Source of the DNA: Musicola paradisiaca NCPPB 2511
Lineage (GTDB): Bacteria > Pseudomonadota > Gammaproteobacteria > Enterobacterales > Enterobacteriaceae
Reading direction: 5' to 3'
NCBI RefSeq assembly: GCF_000400505.1
Contig: NZ_CM001857.1
Span: 3,404,290 to 3,468,289, forward strand
Length of the DNA: 64,000 bases
The position numbers and the translations under genes are program-made. Of the stretch, positions 52,581-62,645 are shown one piece after another. Each line of letters starts with the position of its first letter. Positions within the stretch are counted from its first letter, which is position 1. Below the pieces are notes generated by a model. The model was not told the origin of the DNA, did not search any database, and was given only the letters and a program-made list of their open reading frames with translations.

Positions 52581-53507
52581 TCAGCGTGAACCGTTATCGT
52601 AGCGGAAGCGAAACTTCTCCTGTTCGCTGGCCGCCCGCGCCAGAATCCACTGACGAAAGGCGGCTATTTTACCCAGTTCAGCCTGACTGTCATGACAAAC
52701 CAGATAAAATGCATTTTTACTGACCAGCACATCGTTGAACGGGCAAACCAGACGACCGGCTTCAATCTCGGTCTGGGCCATCACGTTGTTAGCCAACGCC
52801 ACCCCCTGCCCATGAATAGCCGCCTGCAACACCATCGCACTATGGCTGAAAATCGGCCCTTGCTGAACATTACTCTGCGAAATGCCCAACTGCCGGGTAT
52901 AAGCCAGCCAGTCACGTCGGGAAGCATCGTGCAACAATGTGTGCCATGCCAAATCCGCCGGCGTCTTGAGCGGATGTTCACCGGTCAGCAGCAAAGGTGA
53001 GCAGACCGGCAGCAGATACTCGGCATACAATTTTTCCACTCTCAATCCCGGCCAGTTGCCGCGTCCGTAGAAAATCGCCACATCCACATCATCCGGTAAA
53101 CGCTCCTCCTCCCGATCGACGGCCTGAATCCGCACATCAATGCCCGGGTATTCGGAATTGAAACTCGACAGGCGCGGCACCAGCCAGTGGATCGCGAAGC
53201 TCGGCAGCAAGCTGACTGTCAGCGCGCCTTTGGCGCTACGCGCCTGCAACTTGCGAGTCGCCTCATTTAAAGCAGAAAAGATTTCTTTTATATCAAGAAA
53301 ATAACTTTGCCCTTCTTCCGTCAACAGCAACGAGCGATTGCGCCGCCGGAACAGCTTCAACCCGAGAAAATCCTCCAGGGATTTGATTTGATGGCTAACG
53401 GCAGCTTGTGTCACAAACAGCTCTTCTGCCGCTTTGGTAAAGCTGAGATGCCGGGCCGCGGCATCAAAAACACGCAACGCATTAAGCGGCGGTAATCGTT
53501 TCGACAT
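52581..53507 (-). CDS. gcvA: Glycine cleavage regulator GcvA
   Basis: A 308-residue LysR-type regulator of the gcv operon and of gcvB. The winged helix is at the N-terminus (SFTKAAEELFVTQAAVSHQIKSLEDFLG), and the periplasmic-binding-like effector domain follows from about residue 92. It is divergent from the gcvB RNA with 126 bp between the starts, so it probably also represses itself there. Length is close to E. coli (305). Confidence 0.96.
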   Translation of the reverse strand: MSKRLPPLNALRVFDAAARHLSFTKAAEELFVTQAAVSHQIKSLEDFLGLKLFRRRNRSLLLTEEGQSYFLDIKEIFSALNEATRKLQARSAKGALTVSLLPSFAIHWLVPRLSSFNSEYPGIDVRIQAVDREEERLPDDVDVAIFYGRGNWPGLRVEKLYAEYLLPVCSPLLLTGEHPLKTPADLAWHTLLHDASRRDWLAYTRQLGISQSNVQQGPIFSHSAMVLQAAIHGQGVALANNVMAQTEIEAGRLVCPFNDVLVSKNAFYLVCHDSQAELGKIAAFRQWILARAASEQEKFRFRYDNGSR

Positions 53508-53633
53508 ACATCGGATTCTTTAAACAGGACCAATTTCAGACGGAGACAAACGTGGTTTGTCATTAGTTTTTATAATCCGAGGCATTATAAATTGTCCGTT
53601 GAGGATGCACCAGCAAATACCTATAGTAGCGCC

Positions 53634-53826
53634 ACTTCCCTGAGCCGGAACGAAAAGTACCGATGATTGCCTGACGTGCTTTTGGCTTGTGGTTGTGATG
53701 TTGTGTTTGCTATTTGTTTATTGTCTGCATTTTCAGACGCGGTAGCCTAGCTACCTGTATTTCCTGTACATTTACCCTGTCTGTCTTAAGTAATTTATAC
53801 AGCACCGCATTTGCGGTGCTTTTTTT
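53634..53826 (+). ncRNA. gcvB: GcvB small RNA
   Basis: About 193 nt. It begins ACTTCCCTGAGCCGGAACG (E. coli has one C fewer), contains the G/U-rich target-binding stretch GTTGTGATGTTGTGTTTGC and the conserved TTCCTGTACATTTACCCTGTC, and ends in the hairpin AGCACCGC...GCGGTGCT with T7. The -10 TATAGT at 53622-53627 sets the start. GcvB, with Hfq, represses many amino-acid transporter mRNAs. It is shorter than E. coli GcvB (205 nt), mostly in the region after AAAAGT. Confidence 0.95.
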
Positions 53827-53850
53827 GTCTGTGACAACCTCAGCTTCCTG

Positions 53851-54072
53851 CTATTTCACCCTCTCAATCTGCTTCACGTTGTCTTTATTGAGCTGCTGCT
53901 GGCGTCCCCAGACATCGGTAAAAGCGATCATACCGGTCTCTTCGTCAACGCTGGGTTTACCTTCGGCGATAATGGCGTCGCCATCCTGGGTCGTCAGCAC
54001 ATAGTTACTGGCACAGCCAGCGATTAGGAATGGAGCAATCAGCGCCACAGTAGCCAATACTTTATGCTTCAT
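53851..54072 (-). CDS. ygdI: DUF903 lipoprotein YgdI
   Basis: A 73-residue lipoprotein. The start at 54072 gives MKHKVLATVALIAPFLIAGCASN with lipobox LIAGC. The mature part is a small SH3-like beta-barrel (YVLTTQDGDAIIAEGKPSVDEETGMIAFTDVWGRQQQLNKDNVKQI), typical of YgdI/YgdR. The function is unknown. The longer frame upstream (to 54147) runs past the AAGGAG-type ribosome site and is not used. Confidence 0.94.
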   Translation of the reverse strand: MKHKVLATVALIAPFLIAGCASNYVLTTQDGDAIIAEGKPSVDEETGMIAFTDVWGRQQQLNKDNVKQIERVK

Positions 54073-54245
54073 AAAGTTCTCCTTACCATTGCCAATTTCA
54101 GTAAAAATGAAATTTTTGAGATAAAACTTCACTATTAAGCATAGCAACGTCTTCGTTGCCCGCAGCAGAATCAGACTAGGGATCGTCCTAAACTTGTTTC
54201 AGCCGATAAAATGGGACAGGATCGAAGCCTCAACAGAGGACAGCC

Positions 54246-55451
54246 ATGACACCGTTTAACCTTCACCATTTCCGCCAGCAGTTTCCTGCGCTTCAGCACC
54301 CCGGCGTCTATCTTGATAGCGCGGCAACCGCATTGAAGCCGACTGCGGTAATCGATGCCGTTCGGGATTGCTATGCCAGCCCATCCGGCAATGTGCACCG
54401 CAGCCAACACCATGCCGCTCGCGCGCTTTCCGATGCTTTCGAACGGGCGCGGGATGACGTCGTCGGCCTGCTGGGCGCAGAGAGTCGCCGCAATATTATC
54501 TGGACGCGCGGCGCAACGGAGTCCATCAATCTGGTTGCCCAAAGTTATGCCCGCACCTACCTTCAACCCGGCGATGAAATTCTGGTCAGCGAAGCGGAGC
54601 ATCATGCCAATCTGGTTCCCTGGCTGCTCGTCGCGCAGCAAACCGGGGCCAGGGTGATTAAGCTGCCGTTGGATGATCGCCATCTGCCCGATATCCGCCG
54701 CCTACCCGCTTTACTCACGGAAAAAACCCGACTACTGGCCATCACGCAGATGTCCAATATCACCGGCGGCATGCCTGATTTGCACCAGGCCGTCGCGCTG
54801 GCGCATCAGGCAGGGGCGGTGGTCATGGTTGACGGCGCGCAAGGGATAGTACATGGCACAGTGAACGTCGCCGAGCTGGATATTGATTTCTATGCTTTTT
54901 CTGGCCACAAGTTATACGGCCCTACCGGAATTGGCGTCTTGTATGGCAAATCCGAATTGCTGGAGCAAATGCCCCCGTGGCACGGCGGCGGAAAAATGAT
55001 GTCCAGCGTCTCCTTCGAAGGGTTCGAAGCCCTGACGGCGCCGCAGCGTTTTGAAGCTGGAACGCCGCATATTGCCGGTGTGATCGGTCTGGCGGCCGCG
55101 ATTAACTGGTTGCAACAGCAGGACAGGCCTAGCGCAGAACGGCACAGCATCGCCCTGGCCGAGAATGCCGAACGCCAGCTAAGCCAACTGCCCGGTTTTC
55201 GCAGTTTCCGCAGCCCGAATGCCAGCCTGCTGCCTTTTATCTTTGAAGGCATCCACCACAACGATCTGGCGACGCTGCTTTCAGAGGAAGGTATCGCCCT
55301 GCGGGCCGGGCATCATTGCGCGCAGCCGATGACGGCTGTACTGGGCGTTACAGGCACGGTTCGTGCCGCCTTCGCGCCTTATAACAGCACCGAAGATGTC
55401 ACCCGGCTGGTTGCTGCGACACGCAAAGCACTTGAATTACTGATGGACTGA
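54246..55451 (+). CDS. csdA: Cysteine desulfurase CsdA
   Basis: A 401-residue PLP enzyme that takes sulfur from cysteine (or cysteine sulfinate) and passes it to CsdE. The PLP lysine is in AFSGHKLYGPTGIGVLYG, and the active-site cysteine is in LRAGHHCAQPM. Length equals E. coli. It is followed by csdE after 4 bp. A TTG-rich short intergenic region precedes it, with AACAGAGGACAGCC as ribosome site. Confidence 0.97.
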   Translation: MTPFNLHHFRQQFPALQHPGVYLDSAATALKPTAVIDAVRDCYASPSGNVHRSQHHAARALSDAFERARDDVVGLLGAESRRNIIWTRGATESINLVAQSYARTYLQPGDEILVSEAEHHANLVPWLLVAQQTGARVIKLPLDDRHLPDIRRLPALLTEKTRLLAITQMSNITGGMPDLHQAVALAHQAGAVVMVDGAQGIVHGTVNVAELDIDFYAFSGHKLYGPTGIGVLYGKSELLEQMPPWHGGGKMMSSVSFEGFEALTAPQRFEAGTPHIAGVIGLAAAINWLQQQDRPSAERHSIALAENAERQLSQLPGFRSFRSPNASLLPFIFEGIHHNDLATLLSEEGIALRAGHHCAQPMTAVLGVTGTVRAAFAPYNSTEDVTRLVAATRKALELLMD

Positions 55452-55455
55452 ACCA

Positions 55456-55899
55456 ATGACCACCCACACCCCGCAACACCCATTCGGCACTGCCGTTGAC
55501 GAAAACTCGCTGCTGGAACGTTTTGCCGCCTGCCGTTCCTGGGAAGAACGCTACCGGCAGATTATCCTGTTGGCTAAAACCTTACCGACGCTGGCGGATG
55601 AATACCGGCAGGAGCAGATTGCGCTTTCAGGCTGCGAGAACAGAGTCTGGCTGGGCTACGAACGGCGTACCGACGGCACGCTGCATTTTTATGGCGATAG
55701 TGATGGCCGTATCGTCCGCGGCCTGCTCGCCATTCTGCTCACCTCGGTGGAAGGCAAAACCGCCGCCGAACTGCGCCAGATGAACCCACTGGCGCTGTTT
55801 GAACGCCTGGCGTTGAAACAGCAGCTCAGCGCATCCCGCGCCGGCGGGCTGGCGGCGCTGGCCGCCAGAGTCCGCGATATCGCCGGCCAGGAAGACTAG
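55456..55899 (+). CDS. csdE: Sulfur acceptor CsdE
   Basis: A 147-residue SufE-like protein that accepts persulfide from CsdA on the cysteine in IALSGCENRVWLGYE. It passes sulfur to TcdA-linked steps or Fe-S assembly. The C-terminal helical part (LTSVEGKTAAELRQMNPLALFERL) is conserved. It is the second gene of the csdAE operon. Confidence 0.96.
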   Translation: MTTHTPQHPFGTAVDENSLLERFAACRSWEERYRQIILLAKTLPTLADEYRQEQIALSGCENRVWLGYERRTDGTLHFYGDSDGRIVRGLLAILLTSVEGKTAAELRQMNPLALFERLALKQQLSASRAGGLAALAARVRDIAGQED

Positions 55900-55950
55900 C
55901 GACGTTCAACGGTGGGGCTAGCGATTACCCGCGGCGGCCCCATTGCATCC

Positions 55951-56006
<56 letters not shown>

Positions 56007-56085
56007 CTCCACCACCGATTTCTCACCTGGCTATCCGGTTCGTTAAGCCCAATTGCGGCTACATATCGGCAGGACAATGCCAATT

Positions 56086-56913
56086 TCAGGCAACGCCGGT
56101 CTCAGATAACGCCTGCCGTTGTGCCTTCGCCATCATTTTTTTCAGCGCATGGGACACCGCGACAAAACCAAACGTAGCAGTCACCATGGTGGCGGCGCCA
56201 AAACCGGCGGCACAGTCCATCCGTTTGACGCCATCGGCCGTACTGCGGGATGCGCAAACCGAGCCGTCCGGTTGCGGATAAACCAGCGGCTCGCTGGAAA
56301 ACACGCAGTCAATACCCAATTTGCCCTTGCTGTTCTTCACGATGTTGAAGTCATGTTTCAGTCGCTCGCGCAGCTTGGCGGCCAGTGGATCCTGGATGGT
56401 TTTGGCCAGGTCGGCGACGTCAATCCGGGTGGGGTCGATCTGCCCGCCGGCGCCGCCGGTCGTCACTACCGGCACCTTGTTGCGGCGACACCAGGCCAAC
56501 AGCGCCGCTTTCGGACGCACGCTATCGATGGCATCAATAACGTAACTGAAATGCTGATCGAGCAACGTCTGAACGTTATCGGCGGTAATAAAATCATCCA
56601 CACACGTCACCCGGCACTCCGGGTTAATCGCCAGAATACGCTCGGCCATCACTTCCGTCTTCGGCTGGCCGGTATGCTGACGCAGAGCATGGATCTGCCG
56701 GTTGGTATTGCTTACGCACACATCATCCATATCGATCAGGGTAATCGCGCCAATGCCGGTTCGGGCTAATGCTTCCGCCGCCCAGGATCCCACGCCGCCG
56801 ATGCCAATCACACAAACATGGGAATCGGCGAACAACGTCAGCGCCTTTTGACCATACAGCCTCGCCGTTCCGCCAAAACGTTGCAGATAGCTTTCGGATA
56901 ATTGCGTACTCAT
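56086..56913 (-). CDS. tcdA: tRNA threonylcarbamoyladenosine dehydratase TcdA
   Basis: A 275-residue E1-like enzyme (CsdL) that dehydrates t6A to its cyclic form. The ATP site is CVIGIGGVGSWAAEALARTGIG, with the Asp/Arg set in LIDMDDVCVSNTNRQIHAL and the conserved VVTTGGAGGQIDPTRI. It works with the CsdA-CsdE sulfur relay, encoded just opposite, as in E. coli. The last hydrophobic/basic tail is typical. Confidence 0.96.
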   Translation of the reverse strand: MSTQLSESYLQRFGGTARLYGQKALTLFADSHVCVIGIGGVGSWAAEALARTGIGAITLIDMDDVCVSNTNRQIHALRQHTGQPKTEVMAERILAINPECRVTCVDDFITADNVQTLLDQHFSYVIDAIDSVRPKAALLAWCRRNKVPVVTTGGAGGQIDPTRIDVADLAKTIQDPLAAKLRERLKHDFNIVKNSKGKLGIDCVFSSEPLVYPQPDGSVCASRSTADGVKRMDCAAGFGAATMVTATFGFVAVSHALKKMMAKAQRQALSETGVA

Positions 56914-57106
56914 ACACCACCTTCACTCGGCCACAAACGGCAGGGATGATACCCCAGCCGCTAAAAATTGCAGAGAAAATTGCCGTATCGGGAATCATGC
57001 TCGCATTTCATAACACGATGCGGCGATATGCCTTTATCTTCAGCGAAGAATTGCGACACAATCGGCGCTGTGGCAACGTAAATGGTCATTGTTAACGGAG
57101 AAGATT

Positions 57107-57574
57107 ATGCACCTCGAGCTGCTGCCGGCCACCGAATCCGACATCGACTATCTGCTTCATCTGAGAACCTTGACGATGAAGCGCTACCTGGAAGATGTCG
57201 GCGCGCCAACCGATAAGGAAGCCTTCCTGCAACGCATCCGCCATGAGTTTGCGCACGCCAATATCATCATGGTAAACGGTCAACGCGCAGGGCTGTTCAA
57301 ATACCACTTCATTGCAGAACAACAACACTGGTATCTGCTGCAAATTCAGGTCCACCCCGACTATCAGCATCGGGGCATTGGCGGCATGCTGATTAGCGAT
57401 GTGATCGCCCGCGCGGCCAAGCATAACCATCCCGTGGTGCTGAGCGTGCTGAAAAGCAATCCGGCCAGAAAGCTCTATGAACGACTCGGCTTTCGTATTA
57501 CCTCGGAAGGCGCACAGGAGTTCATCATGACCCGCACGCCGGACGACTCTGCCGCCGCAGGAGAAAGCGCATGA
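57107..57574 (+). CDS. GNAT family acetyltransferase
   Basis: A 155-residue GNAT protein from the ATG at 57107, chosen for GGAGA before it. The acetyl-CoA motif is VHPDYQHRGIGGMLISDVI (Q/RxxGxG/A form), with the conserved NPARKLYERLGF near the C-terminus. The substrate is unknown. It overlaps the dehydrogenase gene downstream by 4 bp (ATGA), so the two are translationally coupled. Intergenic DNA 56914-57106 shows no gene. Confidence 0.9.
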   Translation: MHLELLPATESDIDYLLHLRTLTMKRYLEDVGAPTDKEAFLQRIRHEFAHANIIMVNGQRAGLFKYHFIAEQQHWYLLQIQVHPDYQHRGIGGMLISDVIARAAKHNHPVVLSVLKSNPARKLYERLGFRITSEGAQEFIMTRTPDDSAAAGESA

Positions 57575-58551
57575 ACATCGCCATACTCGATGACTATCAG
57601 GATACCGTTCGGCATCTCTCCTGCTTCTCGCTGCTGAGCGGCCATCACGTACAAATATTGAACCAGAGTTATGCCGATCCCGCTGCCCTGGCGGATAAAC
57701 TGCGTAATGTCGATGCGCTGGTTCTGATTCGGGAAAGAACCCGCATTACCGATGAACTGCTTTCCCGCCTTCCCAAGCTGGCGCTGATCAGCCAGACCGG
57801 GAAGATAAGCAACCATCTGGATATCGACCTGTGTTCAGGTTATGGCGTCGCGGTCGCGGAAGGTACCGGCTCACCGGTGGCACCGTCCGAATTGTGCTGG
57901 GCGCTGATCATGGCGGCGTCGCGCCGCCTGCCGCAGTATGTTTCCCAACTGGCCGCCGCGCGATGGCAACAAAATGGCGGGCATCGGCTGGGGCGCTCGC
58001 TGGAGGGCCTGGCACTCGGCATTTGGGGGTACGGTAAAATAGGGCAGCGCATCGCCCGTTACGCTCAAGCCTTCGGGATGAAAGTAATCATATGGGGCAG
58101 TGAATCCTCAAAGGCTCTGGCTAAACAACACGGGTTGTTGACCACCGAGAATAAGGCCGATTTTTTCAGGCAGGCGGACGTACTGTCATTACACCTGCGT
58201 CTGAACGCAGCCACCCGCCACTGCGTGGCTTATGAAGATTTGGCGCTAATGAAACCGGATTCGCTGTTCGTCAATACCAGCCGGGCTGAACTCATCGAAT
58301 CCGGCGCGCTGTTACGCATACTGCAAGAACACCCCGGCCGGATGGCGGCGCTGGATGTTTTCGACCATGAGCCGGCCACCCCCGACGTCGAACCGCTGCT
58401 GTCGCTACCGAACGTACTGGCGACTCCGCATATCGGGTACGTGGAACAAAACAGCTACGAATTGTACTTCAAAACCGCATTTGAGAACGTCAACGCATTC
58501 GCCGAGGGGCGTGCGCAACATCTGGTCAACGGCGATAGCCTTAGGCAATGA
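57571..58551 (+). CDS. D-2-hydroxyacid dehydrogenase family protein
   Basis: A 326-residue NAD(P)-dependent dehydrogenase. The nucleotide site is LGIWGYGKIGQRIARYAQAFG. The catalytic Arg is in FVNTSRAELIE, Glu in DHEPATPDVEP and His in ATPHIGYVEQNS. The N-terminal substrate domain (MNIAILDDYQDTVRHL) is typical of the DUF/SerA-like group often annotated as phosphoglycerate dehydrogenase-like. The substrate is unknown. It sits between two GNAT genes. Confidence 0.9.
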   Translation: MNIAILDDYQDTVRHLSCFSLLSGHHVQILNQSYADPAALADKLRNVDALVLIRERTRITDELLSRLPKLALISQTGKISNHLDIDLCSGYGVAVAEGTGSPVAPSELCWALIMAASRRLPQYVSQLAAARWQQNGGHRLGRSLEGLALGIWGYGKIGQRIARYAQAFGMKVIIWGSESSKALAKQHGLLTTENKADFFRQADVLSLHLRLNAATRHCVAYEDLALMKPDSLFVNTSRAELIESGALLRILQEHPGRMAALDVFDHEPATPDVEPLLSLPNVLATPHIGYVEQNSYELYFKTAFENVNAFAEGRAQHLVNGDSLRQ

Positions 58552-58586
58552 GCTCAGCTTGCGATAATTCACAGACGGGAGCGGCG

Positions 58587-59066
58587 ATGAAGCACCAAAC
58601 TATCACGATAAGAAAAGCACGCCGGGATGATGCGCCGGCAGCATTTGATATCCGCAATCGCGCTATCCGGCACGGCTGCCGCAATGATTATTCTGCGGAA
58701 CAACTGCAACGCTGGACAGACGGCCCGCTTAGCGAAGGATTTGCCAATACTGTTACCCACCATTTTTACGTTGCTGAAATCACAGGCGTTGTCGTGGCCA
58801 CCGGCATGATCAACCTTTATACCGGCATGATTGATGCCCTATTCGTCAAACCGGAGGTGATGGGAAAAGGCGTCGGCAAACAAGTGCTTCATCATCTGGA
58901 AACACTGGCCCACACCGCAGGGCTGAGGGAAGTCCGGCTCGACGCATCCCTGAATGCCGCGCCGTTTTACCGCGCCCAGGGCTTCTCAGGTGAAAAAACC
59001 AGTCTATACCATTCACCCAGAGGCTTTTCACTACCTTGCATCCCGATGATCAAAAGTATCGGCTGA
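58587..59066 (+). CDS. GNAT family acetyltransferase
   Basis: A 159-residue acetyltransferase. The start at 58587 (MKHQTITIRKARRDDAPAAFDIRNRAIRHGC) follows a GGGAGCGG ribosome-type site. Residues AEITGVVVATGMINL and the CoA loop PEVMGKGVGKQVLHHLE, then APFYRAQGF, are of the PhnO/ElaA-like GNAT form. The substrate is not predicted. It follows the dehydrogenase by 35 bp. Confidence 0.88.
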   Translation: MKHQTITIRKARRDDAPAAFDIRNRAIRHGCRNDYSAEQLQRWTDGPLSEGFANTVTHHFYVAEITGVVVATGMINLYTGMIDALFVKPEVMGKGVGKQVLHHLETLAHTAGLREVRLDASLNAAPFYRAQGFSGEKTSLYHSPRGFSLPCIPMIKSIG

Positions 59067-59122
59067 CACTTCGCGTTAACTTGTTATTCTGATCGTTCCG
59101 TTATTTCATCGCCGGGGAAGCC

Positions 59123-59629
59123 ATGAAAGAAATAATCATCAGAAGGGCGGAAGCCCAAGATGCCGCCGCCGTTGCTCGTATCTATAGCGGCATTCACGCC
59201 TATTCCGGAACGCTGCAATTACCCTATCCCTCGCCAACCCAATGGGAAGCCCGTCTTGGCAAGATCCCGGACAACATATATGCGTTTGTCGCGGAATCCG
59301 ACGGAGAACTCGTCGGCAATTTGCGTTTCGAAATCTTTAGCAACCCGCGCCGACGCCATGTCGGCACTCTCGGCATGGGCGTCAGAGACGACTATCAAGG
59401 CCGGGGCATCGGCAGCGCGTTACTGGCCGCACTGGTGAACCTGACCGATAACTGGCTGAATATCCGTCGTATCGAACTGACGGTTTATTGCGACAACCTG
59501 CCGGCGCAAGCGCTATACAAAAAATTCGGCTTTATCGTTGAAGGGGAATCCAAAGACTATGCGTTTCGTGACGGTCGCTACGTTGATGCTTTCCACATGG
59601 CGAGAATACGCCCGGACAGATATACATAA
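59123..59629 (+). CDS. YhhY/AaaT-like amino-acid N-acetyltransferase
   Basis: A 168-residue GNAT protein similar to E. coli YhhY (AaaT), which acetylates amino acids and some toxic amines. The match covers the N-terminus (IIIRRAEAQDAAAVARIYSG), the CoA loop RDDYQGRGIGSALLAALVNL and the C-terminal block RRIELTVYCDNLPAQALYKKFGFIVEGESKDYAFRDG. The start has GGGGAAG before it. I leave the symbol empty because orthology to yhhY is not certain. Confidence 0.88.
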   Translation: MKEIIIRRAEAQDAAAVARIYSGIHAYSGTLQLPYPSPTQWEARLGKIPDNIYAFVAESDGELVGNLRFEIFSNPRRRHVGTLGMGVRDDYQGRGIGSALLAALVNLTDNWLNIRRIELTVYCDNLPAQALYKKFGFIVEGESKDYAFRDGRYVDAFHMARIRPDRYT

Positions 59630-59677
59630 TCCGACGATTAACAGGCGCGGGCATATCCAGCGCCTGATGCATATTCA

Positions 59678-60817
59678 TCAATTGCTTTGTGGGGATAGCG
59701 CCTCTCCGGCATTGGCGCTGAACAGCATCCCGCTCTGCGCCTGCGCATTACGCAGCACCCAAACCCGACCATAGTGGTTATAGTACCCTGCCGCATGGCC
59801 GGCCTCTGGCCCAATCCCCTGATAAATATCAAAATGTTGGCCCTTGATGGCGCCACCGACATCCAGCGCGACCATCAACCGCATCTCATACTGACCGGTG
59901 AATTTACCCTGATTATCCAGCAGCGGCACCTCCGCCAACAGCGTCGTACCCGCCGGGATCAGCGATCGATCGGATGCCACCGACGCCTTGGCCACCAGTG
60001 GTACGGCACTCGCCCCCTTTACCGGCATAGATGCCATGGGTTTGAAAAACACAAACGACGGGTTCTGCTCCAGTAACCCACGCACTTCCGCTTCCGAGTG
60101 ACGTTCCGCCCACTGGCGAATAGCCTGCATGGACATCTCTTCTTTCGGCACTTCGCCCCGGTCGATCAAGACCTTGCCGATGCTACGATATGCATGACCG
60201 TTCTTTCCGGCATAACCGAAGAACGTCAGCGGGCTGCCATCGCCAAAATCGACATAACCGCTGCCTTGCACTTCCATCATGAAGTTATCCATCAGCGAAT
60301 TGGTCCAGGCAATCGCCAGGTTGTCGCTCAAGGCACCGGAATAAATCGCCGCGCGATCGGGAAGTCGATGATTACGCGCCGCTCGCGGCATAGCATAAAG
60401 CGGGTAACGAAATTCGCCCTGACGATAATGACGCGCCTGCACCACCGGCGTGTAATAGCCGGTAAACTGCACATTGCCGAAGTTATCGACGCCTTCCATC
60501 TGCCAGGCATTCAAGCCGAATCGGGACAACTCGCGCGTATCGCCGCCCGCCTGAACCCAGTTACGAATGGCCTGAAACGTGTCGCTATTGCGATAATAAA
60601 GACTGGGAGAGGCACTCTGAATCTGGCTAATCTGATGGGTAAAATCACCGGCGTTAACCGGTTTGCCGTTGGCGTTCGGCTCGTTGACCAGCGCCAGCGG
60701 CTGGTTCAGGTGCCCATCTTTATACTGCTGCCCGCGATCGGTGGGCCGCGACTGACATCCCGCCAGTACCGCGATTACCACGCCGGTCAACACATATTTT
60801 CTCCACCATCCTTTCAT
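59678..60817 (-). CDS. mltA: Membrane-bound lytic murein transglycosylase A
   Basis: A 379-residue lipoprotein (E. coli 365). The start at 60817 gives MKGWWRKYVLTGVVIAVLAGCQSR with lipobox VLAGC; the open frame extends upstream without a signal. The double-psi barrel has the catalytic Asp in GQHFDIYQGIGPEAGHAAGYYNHYGRVWVL. It cleaves peptidoglycan to anhydro products in the outer membrane inner leaflet. It lies after the tRNA genes, convergent with the GNAT gene. Confidence 0.95.
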   Translation of the reverse strand: MKGWWRKYVLTGVVIAVLAGCQSRPTDRGQQYKDGHLNQPLALVNEPNANGKPVNAGDFTHQISQIQSASPSLYYRNSDTFQAIRNWVQAGGDTRELSRFGLNAWQMEGVDNFGNVQFTGYYTPVVQARHYRQGEFRYPLYAMPRAARNHRLPDRAAIYSGALSDNLAIAWTNSLMDNFMMEVQGSGYVDFGDGSPLTFFGYAGKNGHAYRSIGKVLIDRGEVPKEEMSMQAIRQWAERHSEAEVRGLLEQNPSFVFFKPMASMPVKGASAVPLVAKASVASDRSLIPAGTTLLAEVPLLDNQGKFTGQYEMRLMVALDVGGAIKGQHFDIYQGIGPEAGHAAGYYNHYGRVWVLRNAQAQSGMLFSANAGEALSPQSN

Positions 60818-60995
60818 CTGCGTTCTTACTCTCTCTGACCATCGATAGCGAAATAACGGGGGGAACGATAACAAACCCCCCTGGTGAATTAAACGCATCA
60901 GGGTCAAAAGCAGAATCAATCCGTGCAAAAAAACATCCTTACGGCGATAAATTCACCACAACCAAACAAAATAACAAACTATTTGCAAAAAGAGG

Positions 60996-61023
60996 TTGCA
61001 TCACCGCTCACGGGGAGTATAGT
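60996..61023 (+). promoter_or_regulatory. Promoter of the initiator tRNA operon
   Basis: TTGCAT at 60996-61001 and TATAGT at 61018-61023, 16 bp apart, followed by a GC-rich discriminator (GCGC), the mark of stringent stable-RNA promoters. It lies 13 bp before the first tRNA gene. Confidence 0.8.
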
Positions 61024-61036
61024 GCGCATCCACGGA

Positions 61037-61113
<77 letters not shown>

Positions 61114-61152
61114 ATTGAAAAAAGAAGTAATTTGTCAGAAAGACACTACGGA

Positions 61153-61229
<77 letters not shown>

Positions 61230-61235
61230 AACAAG

Positions 61236-61257
61236 AACACCCTAACGGGTGTTTTTT
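61236..61257 (+). terminator. Terminator of the tRNA-fMet operon
   Basis: AACACCC (61236-61242) pairs with GGGTGTT (61247-61253) and continues into TTTT. Confidence 0.9.
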
Positions 61258-61403
61258 GGTTTTTAGCGTATCCTCCCGGCAATCCCATCCGAACGCAGTG
61301 AACATGTTGCCGACGCTTTCTATGGCGTATATCCCGGAGCGCGCCCGGCAAGTCAACGTGAACGCGCCCCACATTGTTAACGCCACTGCCGGTGCCTGAG
61401 TCT

Positions 61404-62645
61404 CTATCTTGTTAACGCAGCAAAATACGCTTTGATGCCTTCCAGCAAGGATTGTGCAATCTGCTGTTGGAAACGACTGGTACGCAACTTACGTTCCTCA
61501 TCAAGATTACTGATAAACGCCGTTTCCACCAGAATCGATGGAATGTCCGGTGCCTTCAGTACCGCAAACCCAGCCTGATCCACCTTATTTTTATGCAGAT
61601 AATTGATTTTCCCCAGCCTGCTCAGGATCTCTTTACCGAACTTGAGGCTGTCGCTGATAGTCAGGGTCTGCACCATATCGAACATCGTGTGATCAAGATA
61701 ACGATCGCCGCTCATGCTGACCCCGCCGATCAGATCCGACTCGTTTTGAGTCTGCGCCAGAAAACGCGCGGCTGAACTGGTCGCGCCTTTTTTTGATAAC
61801 GCGAACACCGATGAACCACGCGCGGCCGGGCTGGTAAACGCATCGGCGTGAATCGATATGAATAAATCGGCCTGCTGCCTGCGCGCCTTGGCAACACGCA
61901 CCTTCAACGGAATAAACACATCTTCATTGCGCGTCATATAGGCTTTCATCGTCGGCTCCCGATCGATCATGGCCTTCAAACGACGAGCAATCTGCAATAC
62001 TACATCCTTTTCCCGCGTCCGCTGGCGCCCGATGGCGCCGGGATCTTCACCACCATGTCCAGGATCCAGCATGACTACCAGCGGGCGCCCACGCCCGGCG
62101 CTGCTCTCTTTTCTCGGCGACTCGGGCGGCAACGAGCGTTCAAGTTCTCCCCGGTTGTAATCCTCCAGCAGCGCCAACAACGGATCCTCCGCGTTATCGT
62201 AACGGCCGACGACTGGATACAGATCCATTACCAGACGATTGCGAAAACCCGCCACCGGTGCCAGCGTAAACAGGCTCGGATTGATTTTCTGCCGTAACTC
62301 CAGCACCAGCCGGACGGTATTCTGGTCAAACTGCCCCGCCCGCGCGGTTTTGATAAAGGGATCGTCAGGCGCAAACTGCCGGTTGGCGTTTTTTAATACA
62401 CTGTTCAGCGATGCGTTTTCGATATCGACGACCAGTCGATCGGGATTTTCCAGCAAGAATTGCCGGTATTTGAGCGGATGGCTGGATTCCAGCGTCACTC
62501 GGGTATAGGCGGAAGCGGGCCAGACACGGACAGCGATAATCTGGGACACCGCAGCCATACCAGCCCCGCTGATGCTTAACAGCCAGGTAGCCGCAGCTCC
62601 CTGCAAAAGACGTCGGCGGGTCAGAGGCGTTTTTGGGTCGAACAT
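61404..62645 (-). CDS. amiC: N-acetylmuramoyl-L-alanine amidase AmiC
   Basis: A 413-residue septal amidase (E. coli 417) exported by Tat: the N-terminus has the twin arginine motif [21 protein letters not shown]. The AMIN domain (about 35-150) targets it to the septum. The Amidase_3 domain has zinc ligands in [12 protein letters not shown] and SIHADAF, and the catalytic Glu in LVETAFISN. It is activated by NlpD and divergent from argA. Confidence 0.96.
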   Translation of the reverse strand: MFDPKTPLTRRRLLQGAAATWLLSISGAGMAAVSQIIAVRVWPASAYTRVTLESSHPLKYRQFLLENPDRLVVDIENASLNSVLKNANRQFAPDDPFIKTARAGQFDQNTVRLVLELRQKINPSLFTLAPVAGFRNRLVMDLYPVVGRYDNAEDPLLALLEDYNRGELERSLPPESPRKESSAGRGRPLVVMLDPGHGGEDPGAIGRQRTREKDVVLQIARRLKAMIDREPTMKAYMTRNEDVFIPLKVRVAKARRQQADLFISIHADAFTSPAARGSSVFALSKKGATSSAARFLAQTQNESDLIGGVSMSGDRYLDHTMFDMVQTLTISDSLKFGKEILSRLGKINYLHKNKVDQAGFAVLKAPDIPSILVETAFISNLDEERKLRTSRFQQQIAQSLLEGIKAYFAALTR

